From: Tsukamurella sp040611135
GTDB taxonomy: Bacteria > Actinomycetota > Actinomycetes > Mycobacteriales > Mycobacteriaceae
Reading direction: 5' to 3'
Length of the DNA stretch: 64,000 nucleotides
Assembly (NCBI RefSeq): GCF_040611135.1
Contig: NZ_JBEXNL010000006.1
Location: 62,001 to 126,000, forward strand
Shown: positions 1 to 12,301 of the stretch, piece after piece
Numbering within the stretch: position 1 is the stretch's first letter
Layout: each line of letters begins with the position of its first letter
Translations under genes and position numbers: made by a program
The notes under the pieces: generated by a model
What the model was told of the DNA's origin: nothing
Seen by the model: the letters and a program-made list of their open reading frames with translations, nothing else
The model's database searches: none

Positions 1-145
1 GCCTCCGCGCACCGCAGGCCGAACGCGCGAACGCCGGCGGCGTCGTCGGACAGGCCCCACGCCGCCAGCAGCGGCGGGTGCGGGTCGATGCCGACGACGA
101 GCCGCCCCCGGTCGGCGGCAGCGGCGGCGACCCGCTGCGCGAAGG

Positions 146-149
<4 letters not shown>
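1..149 (-). CDS. pyrF: Orotidine 5'-phosphate decarboxylase, N-terminal part (runs off the window)
   Basis: Only the first 49 codons are present; the gene continues beyond base 1. It would decarboxylate OMP to UMP, the last step of de novo pyrimidine synthesis. The visible protein starts VTFAQRVAAAA and contains GIDPHPPLLAAWGL, the N-terminal signature of the type-2 PyrF subfamily found in mycobacteria. The GTG start at 149 overlaps the carB TGA in a GTGA junction, so the two are translationally coupled. Position at the end of the pyr operon matches related actinobacteria. Confidence 0.85.
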
Positions 150-3474
<3,325 letters not shown>

Positions 3475-3475
<1 letters not shown>

Positions 3476-4611
3476 TACTTCTCTCCCGTGGTGCTCATGA
3501 TGCTGGCGAACTTGTCGAAGAGGTAGGCGGCGTCGTGCGGGCCGGCCGCGGCCTCCGGGTGGTACTGCACGGAGAAGGCTCGGCCGTCGAGGAGCTCGAC
3601 GCCCTCCACGACCCCGTCGTTGGCGCAGACGTGGCTGACGCGCCCGCGGCCGAACGGAGTTTCGAACTCGGCGCCGCGCTCCCCCTCGAGGGCGAAGCCG
3701 TGGTTCTGCGCGGTGATCGAGATCCGGCCGGTCGAGTCCTCGACCACCGGGATGTTGATGCCGCGATGGCCGAACTTCATCTTGTAGGTCTGCAGGCCGA
3801 AGGCGCGGCCCAACAGCTGGTTGCCCAGGCAGATGCCGAACAGCGGCAGGCCGGCGTCCAGCACGCCGCGGGTCAGCTCGACCTCGTGCTCCGCGGTCGC
3901 CGGATCGCCGGGGCCGTTGGAGAGGAAGAAGCCGTCCGGATTGAAGGAGCGCACCTCGTCGAGCGTGATGGTCGAGGGCACGACGTGCACCCGCATGCCG
4001 CGCTCGGCGAACATCCGCGGGGTGTTGGTCTTGATGCCGAGGTCCACGGCAACGACGGTGAAGCGGGCGTCACCGTCGGGCTCGATGGTGTAGGACTCCG
4101 TGGTCGAGACCTCGCCGATCAGGTTCTGTCCCTTCATCGACGGCTGCGCGCGCACCCGGTCGAGGAGTTCGGCCTCGGGCGCCAGCGCCTCCCCGGAGAA
4201 GACCCCGGCGCGCATGGAGCCGTGGTCGCGCAGGCGGCGCACCAGCGCGCGGGTATCGATGCCGGCGATGCCGACGACGCCCTGGTCCACCAGCTCACCC
4301 TCCAGGGTGCCGCTGGCGCGCCAGTTGCTCACGCGGCGGGTGGGATTGCGCACGGCGTAACCGGCGACCCAGATCTTGTCGCCGCGGGACTCGTCGTCCT
4401 CGTCGTTCCAGCCCGTGTTGCCGATCTGCGGGGCCGTGGCCACCACGATCTGCCGCGCGTACGACGGGTCGGTGAGCGTCTCCTGGTACCCGGTCATGGC
4501 CGTGCAGAAGACGGCCTCACCGAGGGTCTGGCCGACCGCGCCGAACTCCACACCGCGGTGGACGGTGCCGTCCTCCAGAACCAGTAGCGCGGTCGAAAGT
4601 TGAGCAGTCAT
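3475..4611 (-). CDS. carA: Carbamoyl-phosphate synthase small (glutaminase) subunit
   Basis: A 378-residue subunit that hydrolyses glutamine and passes ammonia to CarB. The N-terminal half is the CPSase small-chain domain (TALLVLEDG, then the NTGWN region). The C-terminal half is a class I glutamine amidotransferase with nucleophile Cys in FGICLGNQ and the His/Glu pair in QYHPEA. The ATG at 4611 overlaps the preceding gene's TGA by four bases (ATGA). Both domains appear complete. Confidence 0.97.
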
Positions 4612-5102
4612 TCCGTTTCCCTCTTGTCCATCAGTTTTCGATACGTCGTCTTGTCATCGGCACGGAACCCGGTGTCGACGACGGTGCCGGTGGGCAGCTC
4701 CCAGCGGAGGACCAGCAGGCCGTCGCCGGGCATGACCTTGCCCGCGAGCTTCGAGGCGCGGCGGACCTCGACGATGCGGTCGTCCGCGATCCACATCGGA
4801 TTGCCGCGGCCGCGCTCCATCAGGTAGCCGTCGGCGTACCGGCTCAGGTTCACGGTGGCGCGGTACCCCCAGTCGCCCACCGCGACCCGGTCCTGCCAGT
4901 GCGGCGCGACGGTGCTGCCCACGTACACCCCCGACACCGGCCCGAAGACCAGGTCGCGCAGTTGCTCGGGGGTGGTCGGGATCTCACCGACCGCGGCTGC
5001 CTGACGCTGCCCGCGGCGGCGCCAGCCCAGCATCATCAGCGAGAACAGGACCGCGAGCACCCCGAGCACGATCAGGAACGTCACGATGTCGCTGAGGATC
5101 AC
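4608..5102 (-). CDS. Single-pass membrane protein of the pyr operon (Rv1382-like)
   Basis: A 164-residue protein that sits between pyrC and carA, the position of M. tuberculosis Rv1382. It begins VILSDIVTFLIVLG, giving one N-terminal transmembrane segment at about residues 4-26, followed by a basic WRRRGQR stretch and a cytoplasmic domain of about 130 residues with no catalytic motif I recognise. The GTG at 5102 forms a GTGA overlap with the pyrC stop, so the start is well supported. An apparent reading frame extends further upstream but lies in an alternate frame of pyrC. The function is unknown; its conserved place in the operon suggests a link to pyrimidine flux. Confidence 0.8.
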   Translation of the reverse strand: MILSDIVTFLIVLGVLAVLFSLMMLGWRRRGQRQAAAVGEIPTTPEQLRDLVFGPVSGVYVGSTVAPHWQDRVAVGDWGYRATVNLSRYADGYLMERGRGNPMWIADDRIVEVRRASKLAGKVMPGDGLLVLRWELPTGTVVDTGFRADDKTTYRKLMDKRETE

Positions 5103-6412
5103 GCCCGCACCTCGGTCCCCGGCTGCGCGGCCACCCCGTCGCGTGCGGTGATCCGGCCGCGGAGCACGGTGAGCACCGGCTTCGCGCGGAAGCTCAGGTC
5201 CGCGAAGGGCGTGTTGCGAGAACGGCTCGCGAGATCGTCCGCCTGCACCGTCCAGCCCAGGTCGGGGTCGACCAGCGTCAGGTTCGCCGGCTCCCCCACG
5301 CCGATCGGCCGCCCCTGATCGTCCAGGCGCGCGATCTCCGCGGGCCGCTCGCTCATCACCCGCGCGACATCGCGCCAGGTCAGGTCGCCGGTCTCCACCG
5401 AGACCTGCGCAACGATCGCGAGCGCCGTCTCCAGGCCCAGCATGCCGGGGCGGGCCGCGGCGAACTCGCAGCACTTGTCCTGGTCCGCGTGCGGAGCGTG
5501 GTCGGTGGCGACGCAGTCGATCACGCCGTCGCGCAGTGCCTTCCGCAGCGCGGCCACGTCGGACGCCTCACGCAGCGGCGGATTCACCCGGTTCACGGCG
5601 TCGTAGGTGGCCAGTCGTGAGTCGTCGAGCAGCAGGTGGTGCGGGGTGACCTCGGCCGTGATCGCCACGCCCTGCCCCTTGGCCCACTTCAGCAGTTCGA
5701 CGGTGCCCGCCGTCGAGGCGTGGCAGATGTGCACGCGGGCGCCGGCGTCGCGGGCCAGCAGTGCGTCGCGGGCGACGATCGCCTCCTCAGCGGCCCGCGG
5801 CCACCCGGTGAGGCCGAGACGCGCGGCCTCGGGCCCCTCGTGCGCCACCGCGCCCTTCGTCAGGCGCGGCTCCTCCGCGTGCTGTGCGATCACCACGCCG
5901 AGCGAGGCGGAGTACTCCAGCGCCCGCCGCATGAGCAGCGGATCCGACACGCACACACCGTCGTCCGAGAACACCCGGACGCGACCCGGTCCGGCGGCCA
6001 TCATGCCCATCTCGGCCAGCTTCTCGCCCTTCAGGCCGACGGTGACGGCGCCCACCGGGTGCACGTCGACCAGGCCGACCTCCTGGCCGCGCCGGTACAC
6101 GTGATCGGTGACGACGGCGGAGTCGGCGACCGGGCTGGTGTTGGCCATGGCGAAGACGGCGGTGTAGCCGCCGAGCGCCGCGGCGGCGGAGCCGGATTCG
6201 ATCGTCTCGGTATCCTCGCGGCCGGGCTCACGCAGGTGCGTGTGCAGGTCCACGAAACCCGGCAGCAGGATCCGGCCGCCACCGTCGACGACCTCCGCGC
6301 CGGCCGCCGGTGTGAGATCGGCGGCGATGGCGGTGATCTCGCCGCCGGCGATCGCGACGTCGACCGGATCGCCCTCGCCGTACGGGCGGACGTTCTTGAG
6401 CAGCAGACTCAT
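5099..6412 (-). CDS. pyrC: Dihydroorotase
   Basis: A 437-residue class I dihydroorotase that cyclises carbamoyl-aspartate to dihydroorotate. Metal-binding motifs DLHTHLREPG (near residue 60) and ATDHAPH (near residue 300) are intact. I chose the ATG at 6412 because AAGGA lies eight bases upstream and MSLLLKNVRPYG matches how relatives begin; in-frame ATGs at 6421 and further upstream have worse ribosome-binding sites. The stop overlaps the next gene's GTG. The 52-base gap to pyrB is the only real gap in the operon. Confidence 0.95.
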   Translation of the reverse strand: MSLLLKNVRPYGEGDPVDVAIAGGEITAIAADLTPAAGAEVVDGGGRILLPGFVDLHTHLREPGREDTETIESGSAAAALGGYTAVFAMANTSPVADSAVVTDHVYRRGQEVGLVDVHPVGAVTVGLKGEKLAEMGMMAAGPGRVRVFSDDGVCVSDPLLMRRALEYSASLGVVIAQHAEEPRLTKGAVAHEGPEAARLGLTGWPRAAEEAIVARDALLARDAGARVHICHASTAGTVELLKWAKGQGVAITAEVTPHHLLLDDSRLATYDAVNRVNPPLREASDVAALRKALRDGVIDCVATDHAPHADQDKCCEFAAARPGMLGLETALAIVAQVSVETGDLTWRDVARVMSERPAEIARLDDQGRPIGVGEPANLTLVDPDLGWTVQADDLASRSRNTPFADLSFRAKPVLTVLRGRITARDGVAAQPGTEVRA

Positions 6413-6464
6413 TCGGGACATCCTTCGGTCCGCGAGGAGTGGGTGGCACCGGAGCGAGCCGCCG

Positions 6465-7421
6465 TCATTCCGCACCCCCCTCTTTGGCAAGGAGATGGAA
6501 CAGCACCGCCATGCGTACGTGCACGCCGTTGTTCACCTGCTGCAGGATCGCAGCCTGAGCGGAGTCCGCCACCGAGTAGCCGATCTCCATGCCGCGGAGC
6601 ATCGGGCCGGGGTGCAGCACGACCGCGTGCTCGGGCAGCAGGGCCGCGCGCTGCGCGTTCAGCCCGAAGCGGACCGAGTACTCGCGCTCGCTGGGGAAGA
6701 AACCGCCGTTCATCCGCTCGGCCTGGACCCGCAGCATCATCACCGCATCGGCGCCGGGCAGTTCCGCCTCCAGCGAGTCCGCGACGGTGACGGGCCAGGT
6801 CTCCACTCCCACCGGAAGCAGGGTGCGGGGCGCCACCAGGACGACCTCGGCGCCGAGCGTGGACAGCAGCAGCGCGTTCGACCGCGCGACCCGACTGTGC
6901 AGCACGTCACCGACGATGACGACGCGACGGCCCTCCAGGTGGCCGAGCCGCTGCCGCAGCGTCAGCGCGTCGAGCAGGGCCTGCGTGGGGTGCTCGTGCA
7001 TGCCGTCACCGGCGTTGATCACGACCGGCCCGGGCAGGCCGCCGAGGGCGGCGGCCGAGTTCGTCCACGACGCGATCTGTTGCGCCGCACCCGATGCCGG
7101 ATGCCGGACGATCAGCGCGTCGGCGCCCGCCGCGTGCAGGGTCAGCGCGGTGTCCCGGAGCGACTCGCCCTTGGCGACCGAGCTGCCGGAGGCGGAGACG
7201 TTGATCACGTCCGCGCTCATCCACTTGCCCGCGACCTCGAAGGACACGCGGGTGCGGGTGGAGTTCTCGTAGAACACGGTCATGACGGTGCGGCCCCGCA
7301 GGGTGGGCAGCTTCTTGACCTCCCGGCCCAGCAGCGCCTGCTGCAACCGGTCGGCCTCGTCGAGGATCTCCTCGGCCTCCGCGCGCGACAGATCCGCCGC
7401 GGACAGCAGGTGCTTGGTCAC
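6465..7421 (-). CDS. pyrB: Aspartate carbamoyltransferase catalytic chain
   Basis: A 318-residue transferase that condenses carbamoyl phosphate with aspartate. The carbamoyl-phosphate-binding STRTRVSFE motif lies near residue 55, with ASGSSVAKGES and HPTQALLDALT following, all family hallmarks. No regulatory pyrI chain is nearby, as usual in actinobacteria. The GTG at 7421 overlaps the pyrR TGA by four bases. Confidence 0.96.
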   Translation of the reverse strand: MTKHLLSAADLSRAEAEEILDEADRLQQALLGREVKKLPTLRGRTVMTVFYENSTRTRVSFEVAGKWMSADVINVSASGSSVAKGESLRDTALTLHAAGADALIVRHPASGAAQQIASWTNSAAALGGLPGPVVINAGDGMHEHPTQALLDALTLRQRLGHLEGRRVVIVGDVLHSRVARSNALLLSTLGAEVVLVAPRTLLPVGVETWPVTVADSLEAELPGADAVMMLRVQAERMNGGFFPSEREYSVRFGLNAQRAALLPEHAVVLHPGPMLRGMEIGYSVADSAQAAILQQVNNGVHVRMAVLFHLLAKEGGAE

Positions 7422-8005
7422 GACTCACCCCCCGTCGAACCCGCCTCGGGCAGCTCCGAGATCACCACGGAGTCCTCGCCGTCCTTCTCCAGCAGGCGGA
7501 CCTGGACGTCCTCCTGGCGGGAGGTGGGGATGTTCTTGCCGACGTAATCGGCGCGGATCGGCAGCTGCCGGTGACCGCGGTCCACGAGGACCGCGAGCTG
7601 CACCGCGGCGGGGCGCCCGATGTCGCGCAACGAGTCCAGTGCGGCGCGCACCGTCCGGCCCGAGAACAGCACGTCGTCGACGAGGACGACGAGGGCACCG
7701 TCGACCCCCTGCGGCGGCACCGTGGTGCGCTCGAGGGGACGGTGCGGCTTGTGCCGCAGATCGTCGCGGTACAGGGTGATGTCGAGGTGGCCGACGGGCA
7801 CCGCCACGCCGGAGAACTCCTCGATGTGCGCGGCCAGCCGGGCGGCGAGAACCGCACCGCGCGTAGGGATGCCGAAGATGACGACGCGAGGATTCGGGGT
7901 GCCGTCACCCGATTCGGTGTCTAAGGCCGTCTTCTCGATGATCTGGTGCGCGATCCGTGCCACCGTCCTGGCGACATCGGCCGCGGACATGAGTTCCCGA
8001 GCCAC
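7418..8005 (-). CDS. pyrR: Pyrimidine operon RNA-binding regulator / uracil phosphoribosyltransferase
   Basis: A 195-residue PyrR. The PRPP-binding loop VVLVDDVLFSGRT is at residues 106-118. PyrR senses UMP/UTP and binds a hairpin in the pyr leader mRNA; in Mycobacterium smegmatis this represses translation rather than transcription. The GTG at 8005 is preceded by AGGAGGT only about four bases away; an ATG at 7990 is an alternative start. Two PyrR-binding hairpins lie directly upstream, so the gene is very probably autoregulated. It is the first gene of the seven-gene pyr operon. Confidence 0.95.
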   Translation of the reverse strand: MARELMSAADVARTVARIAHQIIEKTALDTESGDGTPNPRVVIFGIPTRGAVLAARLAAHIEEFSGVAVPVGHLDITLYRDDLRHKPHRPLERTTVPPQGVDGALVVLVDDVLFSGRTVRAALDSLRDIGRPAAVQLAVLVDRGHRQLPIRADYVGKNIPTSRQEDVQVRLLEKDGEDSVVISELPEAGSTGGES

Positions 8006-8018
8006 GTGACCTCCTTCT

Positions 8019-8056
8019 CCGCCTCTCCGGACGGCTCGCTCCGCCTCTCGGGACGG
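8019..8056 (-). promoter_or_regulatory. Two tandem PyrR-binding hairpins in the pyr leader
   Basis: On the minus strand, 8041-8056 and 8019-8034 are near-identical 16-base elements. Each matches the PyrR anti-antiterminator consensus UCCNGNGAGGY exactly (8043-8053 and 8021-8031). Each can fold into a 5-bp stem (CCGUC with GGCGG, including one G-U pair) closed by a hexaloop that fits CNGNGA (CCGAGA and CGGAGA). The proximal hairpin ends only a few bases before the AAGGAGG of pyrR, fitting translational repression. No terminator/antiterminator pair is visible. Confidence 0.8.
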
Positions 8057-8074
8057 ACTTCAAAGGATGCCTTG

Positions 8075-10072
8075 ATGCACCACGAAGCATACCAGTACGT
8101 TCAGGTCATGGAATTGTCGACCAGGCAGCGCGCGACGCTCTCCGCGATCGTCGACACGTTCGCCCCGGGGGACGGTGTGGCCATCCCCTCGGCGAGCGAT
8201 CTGCGCGCCGGTGACGTGGCCGTCTCCTATGCCGATCGAAGCCCTCGCGACAGCGACGGCAACACCCTCTCGCAGTCACTGTCCCTCTTCGACAACCGCG
8301 TGTTCTGCGCCACGGTGCTGGGCACCCGCGGGCAGCGTTTCGTGGACCTGACGGCGGCGGAGCGCGAGCGGGTCCTGATCGACCTGTCCCGGTCGCGGTT
8401 CGTCCAGAAGCGGATGCTGTTCAAGCGGCTGCGCAATGTCGCGCTCCTGTCGTACTACGCGGCCGGCGGCACCGACGGCCAGCACGGGCCGGGCGCCGAA
8501 CTGATGGCCGCGATCGGCTATCCGCGGCAGGCGCCGATGAAGAAGCCGCGGGCCCGGGCGATGCGGGCACTGCGGCCGCTCTCCCCCACCCGGTACGAGA
8601 TCGACGCGTCCACGGCGTGCGACGTGGTCGTGATCGGGTCCGGTGCGGGCGGCGCCGTCGCCGCCGCCGCGCTCGCCGAGGCCGGCCTCGACGTGCTCGT
8701 CCTCGAACGCGGCGATTACGTCTCCCCCACGGAGGCGGGCGATTCCGATCTCGACAACCTCGCCCAGCTCTATGCGCGGGGGCCGTTCTGGACCGAGAAC
8801 GCACAGTCCTATCTGCTCTCGGCGCGCTGCCTCGGCGGCGGCACCGTCATCGCACACGGCGGGTACTACCGCATCCCGGACGAGGTGCGCGCCGACTGGG
8901 CGGAGCGCGGCATCGACACCGGGCCCTCGTTCGACGCCGCCCTCGACGAGGTCTGGCAGCGCTCGGGGGTCACCGACGGGGTCGGCGCACCGTCGTCGCG
9001 GGACGTGCTCCTCGAGAAGGCCTGCCGGGAACTCGACCTGCGCGTGCGCACCGTCGGCCTGGCGGACGACGACGAGGCCGACGGCCGGTGGGGGCCGGCC
9101 AGCCGGATCGCATCGAAGCAGGATGCGGGACGCACGTGGCTGCGCGACGCGGAGAAGCGCGGCGCGCGCATCGTGACGGGCGCGCAGGCCCGGTCCATCG
9201 AGACGCAGGCCGGCCGGGCCCGCACGGTGATCGCGCGCACGTCCGGCGGCTCATGGCTCACCGTCAAGTGCAGCGCCGTCGTCGTGGCCGCCGGCGGATT
9301 CGAGACCCCCGCACTGCTGAGGCGGTCCGGGATCGGCGGCTCGCACGTCGGCAAACACCTGCACCTGCACCCCACCGCGACGGCGGTGGGCCTGTTCGCC
9401 GACCTGATCGACCCGTGGTCGGGCCTGCCCTCCACGAGGTTCAGCGACGCGCACGCGGACCTCGACGGCAGGGGCTTCGGGGTCCGGTACGAGACCATCC
9501 CGTTGACGCCGGCGTTGGCGTCCAGCTTCGTGCCGTGGCGCAACCCCGTCGAGCACCTCAACGTGATGCGCCAGCTCCCGCACTTGTCGATGGTGCGTGT
9601 GATGCTCCGTGACCGCGGCGCCGGCGAGGTCGTCGTGGACGCCGCCGGCGAGCCCTCGGTGCGGTACGAGTTGGCGGAGGCGGACCGCGCGCACCTGCGC
9701 ACGGGCGTCGACACGGCGGTCCGGATCCTCGAGGCGGCGGGCGCGCGGCGGATCTTCACCGGCCAGCAGCGCGGCGGCGACTACGTTCCCGGCGACCGGC
9801 CCCTCGAAGAGTTCCTCCAGCGCTCGCACGCCGCGGGGTACGGGGTGGGCGAGATCGCGCTCGGCGCGACCGACCCGATGAGCACGGCCCGGATGGCCTC
9901 CTCGGAGCGCCGCGGTGCGGCGAACCCCGAGGGCGCGCTGTGGGACGTTCCGAACGTCGTCATCGCCGACGCCTCGATGCTGCCCACCGCGAGCGGGGTC
10001 CACCCCATCGGGATCGTGCAGGCCCTCGCGCTCCGCAATGCACGGGCCCTGGCCGCGCGCCTCACGGGGTAG
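8075..10072 (+). CDS. GMC-family FAD-dependent oxidoreductase (long-chain alcohol oxidase-like)
   Basis: A 665-residue flavoprotein, transcribed divergently from pyrR. A mostly helical N-terminal domain of about 170 residues precedes the FAD-binding Rossmann motif VVIGSGAGGAV near residue 187. The C-terminal part ends with the GMC signature (ADASMLPTASGVHPIGIVQALA), where the catalytic His is expected. An N-terminal helical extension ahead of the GMC core resembles fatty-alcohol oxidase/dehydrogenase relatives; the substrate is unknown. I chose ATG 8075 because AAAGGA lies seven bases upstream; ATG 8108 (MELSTRQRA) is an alternative. Confidence 0.8.
   Translation: MHHEAYQYVQVMELSTRQRATLSAIVDTFAPGDGVAIPSASDLRAGDVAVSYADRSPRDSDGNTLSQSLSLFDNRVFCATVLGTRGQRFVDLTAAERERVLIDLSRSRFVQKRMLFKRLRNVALLSYYAAGGTDGQHGPGAELMAAIGYPRQAPMKKPRARAMRALRPLSPTRYEIDASTACDVVVIGSGAGGAVAAAALAEAGLDVLVLERGDYVSPTEAGDSDLDNLAQLYARGPFWTENAQSYLLSARCLGGGTVIAHGGYYRIPDEVRADWAERGIDTGPSFDAALDEVWQRSGVTDGVGAPSSRDVLLEKACRELDLRVRTVGLADDDEADGRWGPASRIASKQDAGRTWLRDAEKRGARIVTGAQARSIETQAGRARTVIARTSGGSWLTVKCSAVVVAAGGFETPALLRRSGIGGSHVGKHLHLHPTATAVGLFADLIDPWSGLPSTRFSDAHADLDGRGFGVRYETIPLTPALASSFVPWRNPVEHLNVMRQLPHLSMVRVMLRDRGAGEVVVDAAGEPSVRYELAEADRAHLRTGVDTAVRILEAAGARRIFTGQQRGGDYVPGDRPLEEFLQRSHAAGYGVGEIALGATDPMSTARMASSERRGAANPEGALWDVPNVVIADASMLPTASGVHPIGIVQALALRNARALAARLTG
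8086..8091 (-). promoter_or_regulatory. Candidate -10 element for the pyr operon
   Basis: TATGCT on the minus strand, preceded by TGG, lies about 30 bases before the first PyrR hairpin, so a transcript from here would include both hairpins. No convincing -35 hexamer is seen, so this is tentative. Confidence 0.35.
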
Positions 10073-10077
10073 CGGGA

Positions 10078-10587
10078 CTACTCCGAGCGGTCGGCGGGCC
10101 GGGCCGCGGCGGCGGCCCGGACCTGCGGCGCCAGCGTGGCGACCTTGCCCAGAACGCCGTTGAGGTAGGTCGGCGACTCGTCGGTCGAGAGCTCCTTCGC
10201 AAGCTCGACCGCCTCGTCCACCACCACGGCCGGGGGCACGTCGACGGCGTTGAACAGCTCCCACACGGCGATCCGGAGGATCGCGCGGTCGACGGCGGGC
10301 AGACGGGTGAGCGTCCAGCCCGTCAGGTGCGAGGAGATCACCGAATCGATCTGGTCACCGTCCACCCCGACACCGGTGACCAGCGTCGCCGTGTAGTCGG
10401 ACACCGGGGCGACCGCGGCGTCGTCCGCGGCGAGCTGCCGGCGCTCGGCCAGCAGGCCGTCGAGGTCGGTGACGCCGCGCGCCTCCGCCTCGAACAGCAG
10501 GTCGACGGCGCGTTTGCGCGCGCGGTGGCGGGCACCGGACTTCTTCGGGCCCTTGCTGGAGCGGGTGTTGTCAGACTGCTCGGGCAC
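10078..10587 (-). CDS. nusB: Transcription antitermination factor NusB
   Basis: A 169-residue NusB, the RNA-binding partner of NusE (S10) in rRNA antitermination. The helical core begins at ARKRAVDLLFEAEARG near residue 24 and continues through DRAILRIAVWELF and VVDEAVELAKELS. A basic, disordered N-terminus of about 20 residues and an Ala/Arg-rich tail are extra. The GTG at 10587 begins on the base after the efp stop, so translation is probably coupled. Confidence 0.95.
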   Translation of the reverse strand: MPEQSDNTRSSKGPKKSGARHRARKRAVDLLFEAEARGVTDLDGLLAERRQLAADDAAVAPVSDYTATLVTGVGVDGDQIDSVISSHLTGWTLTRLPAVDRAILRIAVWELFNAVDVPPAVVVDEAVELAKELSTDESPTYLNGVLGKVATLAPQVRAAAAARPADRSE

Positions 10588-11151
10588 TTAGGAGTTCACG
10601 CGCCCCAGGTAGCCGCCGTCACGGGTGTCGACCTTGAGCTTGTCGCCGGTGTTGATGAACAGCGGGACCTGGATCTCGGCGCCGGTCTCCAGCGTGGCGG
10701 GCTTGGTACCGCCGGTGGAGCGGTCGCCCTGCAGGCCCGGATCGGTGTGCTGGACGACGAACTCGGCCGACAGCGGCAGCTCGACGAACAGCGCCTCGCC
10801 CTCGTGCATCGAGATCTGGACCTGCATGTTCTCCAGCAGGAACTTCGCGCCGTCGCCGACCTTGCCCTCGTCCAGGTTGATCTGGTCGTAGGTCTCGGCG
10901 TCCATGAACACGTAGTCGGTGCCGTCGTGGTACAGGTAGCTGAAGTCACGGCGATCGACGGTGGCGACCTCGACCTTGACGCCGGCGTTGAAGGTCTTGT
11001 CGACCGTCTTGCCGGAGACGACGTTCTTGAGCTTCGTACGCACGAAGGCGGGCCCCTTGCCCGGCTTGACGTGCTGGAACTCGATGATCTGCCAGAGCTG
11101 GCCCTCCTGGTTGAGGACCAGTCCGTTCTTGAAATCAGCAGTCGATGCCAC
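10588..11151 (-). CDS. efp: Elongation factor P
   Basis: A 187-residue EF-P that helps ribosomes through proline runs. The protein begins MASTADFKNGLVL, as in mycobacteria. The conserved loop that reaches the peptidyl-transferase centre is KPGKGPAF with Lys32 at its tip. The GTG at 11151 has AGGAG about ten bases upstream; the TTG nine bases earlier is too close to that site. Three OB-like barrels are complete. Confidence 0.96.
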   Translation of the reverse strand: MASTADFKNGLVLNQEGQLWQIIEFQHVKPGKGPAFVRTKLKNVVSGKTVDKTFNAGVKVEVATVDRRDFSYLYHDGTDYVFMDAETYDQINLDEGKVGDGAKFLLENMQVQISMHEGEALFVELPLSAEFVVQHTDPGLQGDRSTGGTKPATLETGAEIQVPLFINTGDKLKVDTRDGGYLGRVNS

Positions 11152-11165
11152 GGGTGTCAATTCTC

Positions 11166-12266
11166 CTAGAGTGCGATCAAGTCCTTGGTGGTGCGGGTCA
11201 GCAATTCCGGCCCGTCCGCACGGACCACAAGGGTGTCCTCGATGCGGACTCCACCACGGCCCGGGAGGTACACACCCGGCTCCACGGTGACCACAGCACC
11301 GTCGGACAGTGTACCGCTGCCGAGTTTGCCCAGCGTCGGGGCTTCGTGGATCTCCACGCCGACGCCGTGTCCGAGACCGTGCAGGAACTGCTCGCCGTAG
11401 CCCGCGGCCTCGATCACCGCGCGCGCCGCGCCGTCGATCGCGCGGACGTCGCGACCCGGGACGAGCGCCTCGCGCCCGGCGGTCTGGGCGGCGCGCACCA
11501 CGTCGTAGATCTCCCGTTGCCAGGCCGCCGGCTCGCCGAGGACGAAGGTGCGGGTCTCATCGGCGTGGTAGCCGCCGTACCGGGCGCCGAAGTCGACCTT
11601 GACGAAATCGCCCTGCGCCAGCACGGCGTCGGTCGGCCGGTGGTGCGGGATCGCCGAGTTGGCGCCCGCGGCCACGATCGTCTCGAAGGCGACGGCCTCC
11701 GCGCCGAACTCGAACATCAGGTTCTCGAGCCGCCGCGCGACCTGTCGCTCGGTGGCACCGGCACGGATGGCACCCTCCTCGACGAGCGCGGCGAGCGCCT
11801 GGTCGGTGATCGCACAGGCGCGGCGCAGGAGCTCGATCTCGCCGTCGTCCTTGACCTCACGGAGGGTCTCGACGAGCCGGGTCGTCGGCACCAGAGCCGG
11901 GGCGCCGTCGCCGGAGAGACGGGCGTGGTCGGCGTAGCTCAGGGCCGCCGCCTCGAAGCCGACGATGCCGATCCCCGCCTCGCGCGCCTCGGCGAGCAGA
12001 GCCTTCGCCACATCGCGCTCGATGACGGCCCGGAGGTCGCCGGACTGCTCGGCGACCTGGGTGAGGTAGCGGCCGTCCGTGGCGATCGCGTCGCGGGCGG
12101 GGTCCGCTGCGACCAGCAGTGCGCCGTTGGAGCCGGTGAAGCCGGCGAGGTAGCGCACGTTGTCGAGGTTTGTCACCAGGAGCGCTTCGAGGGCCGGGTC
12201 GTGGCTCGCCAGCGCGGCGCGGAGGGTGTCGCGGCGGCGGGCGTGGTCGGTGGTCGTCTGCGGCAT
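11166..12266 (-). CDS. pepQ: M24-family aminopeptidase / Xaa-Pro dipeptidase
   Basis: A 366-residue metallopeptidase. The N-terminal creatinase-like domain covers roughly residues 1-130; the pita-bread catalytic domain follows. All five metal ligands are visible: two Asp in VDFGARYGGYHADETR, His in GHGVGVEIHE, and Glu in VTVEPGVYL and VRIEDT. Expected role is release of residues next to proline. ATG 12266 has GGGAGG almost adjacent; a GTG at 12305 that overlaps the YceI gene's stop (GTGA) is a real alternative. It sits directly before efp, as in M. tuberculosis. Confidence 0.9.
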   Translation of the reverse strand: MPQTTTDHARRRDTLRAALASHDPALEALLVTNLDNVRYLAGFTGSNGALLVAADPARDAIATDGRYLTQVAEQSGDLRAVIERDVAKALLAEAREAGIGIVGFEAAALSYADHARLSGDGAPALVPTTRLVETLREVKDDGEIELLRRACAITDQALAALVEEGAIRAGATERQVARRLENLMFEFGAEAVAFETIVAAGANSAIPHHRPTDAVLAQGDFVKVDFGARYGGYHADETRTFVLGEPAAWQREIYDVVRAAQTAGREALVPGRDVRAIDGAARAVIEAAGYGEQFLHGLGHGVGVEIHEAPTLGKLGSGTLSDGAVVTVEPGVYLPGRGGVRIEDTLVVRADGPELLTRTTKDLIAL

Positions 12267-12301
12267 GCCTCCCACGGTATCGCGGAGGTCCCGCCCGCCG
12301 G

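Noticed and set aside
4608..5474. A longer 288-codon version of the Rv1382-like protein
   Set aside because: The extra N-terminus is an Arg/Gly/Ala-rich alternate frame of pyrC; the GTG at 5102 with GTGA overlap fits the operon pattern and begins a transmembrane helix.
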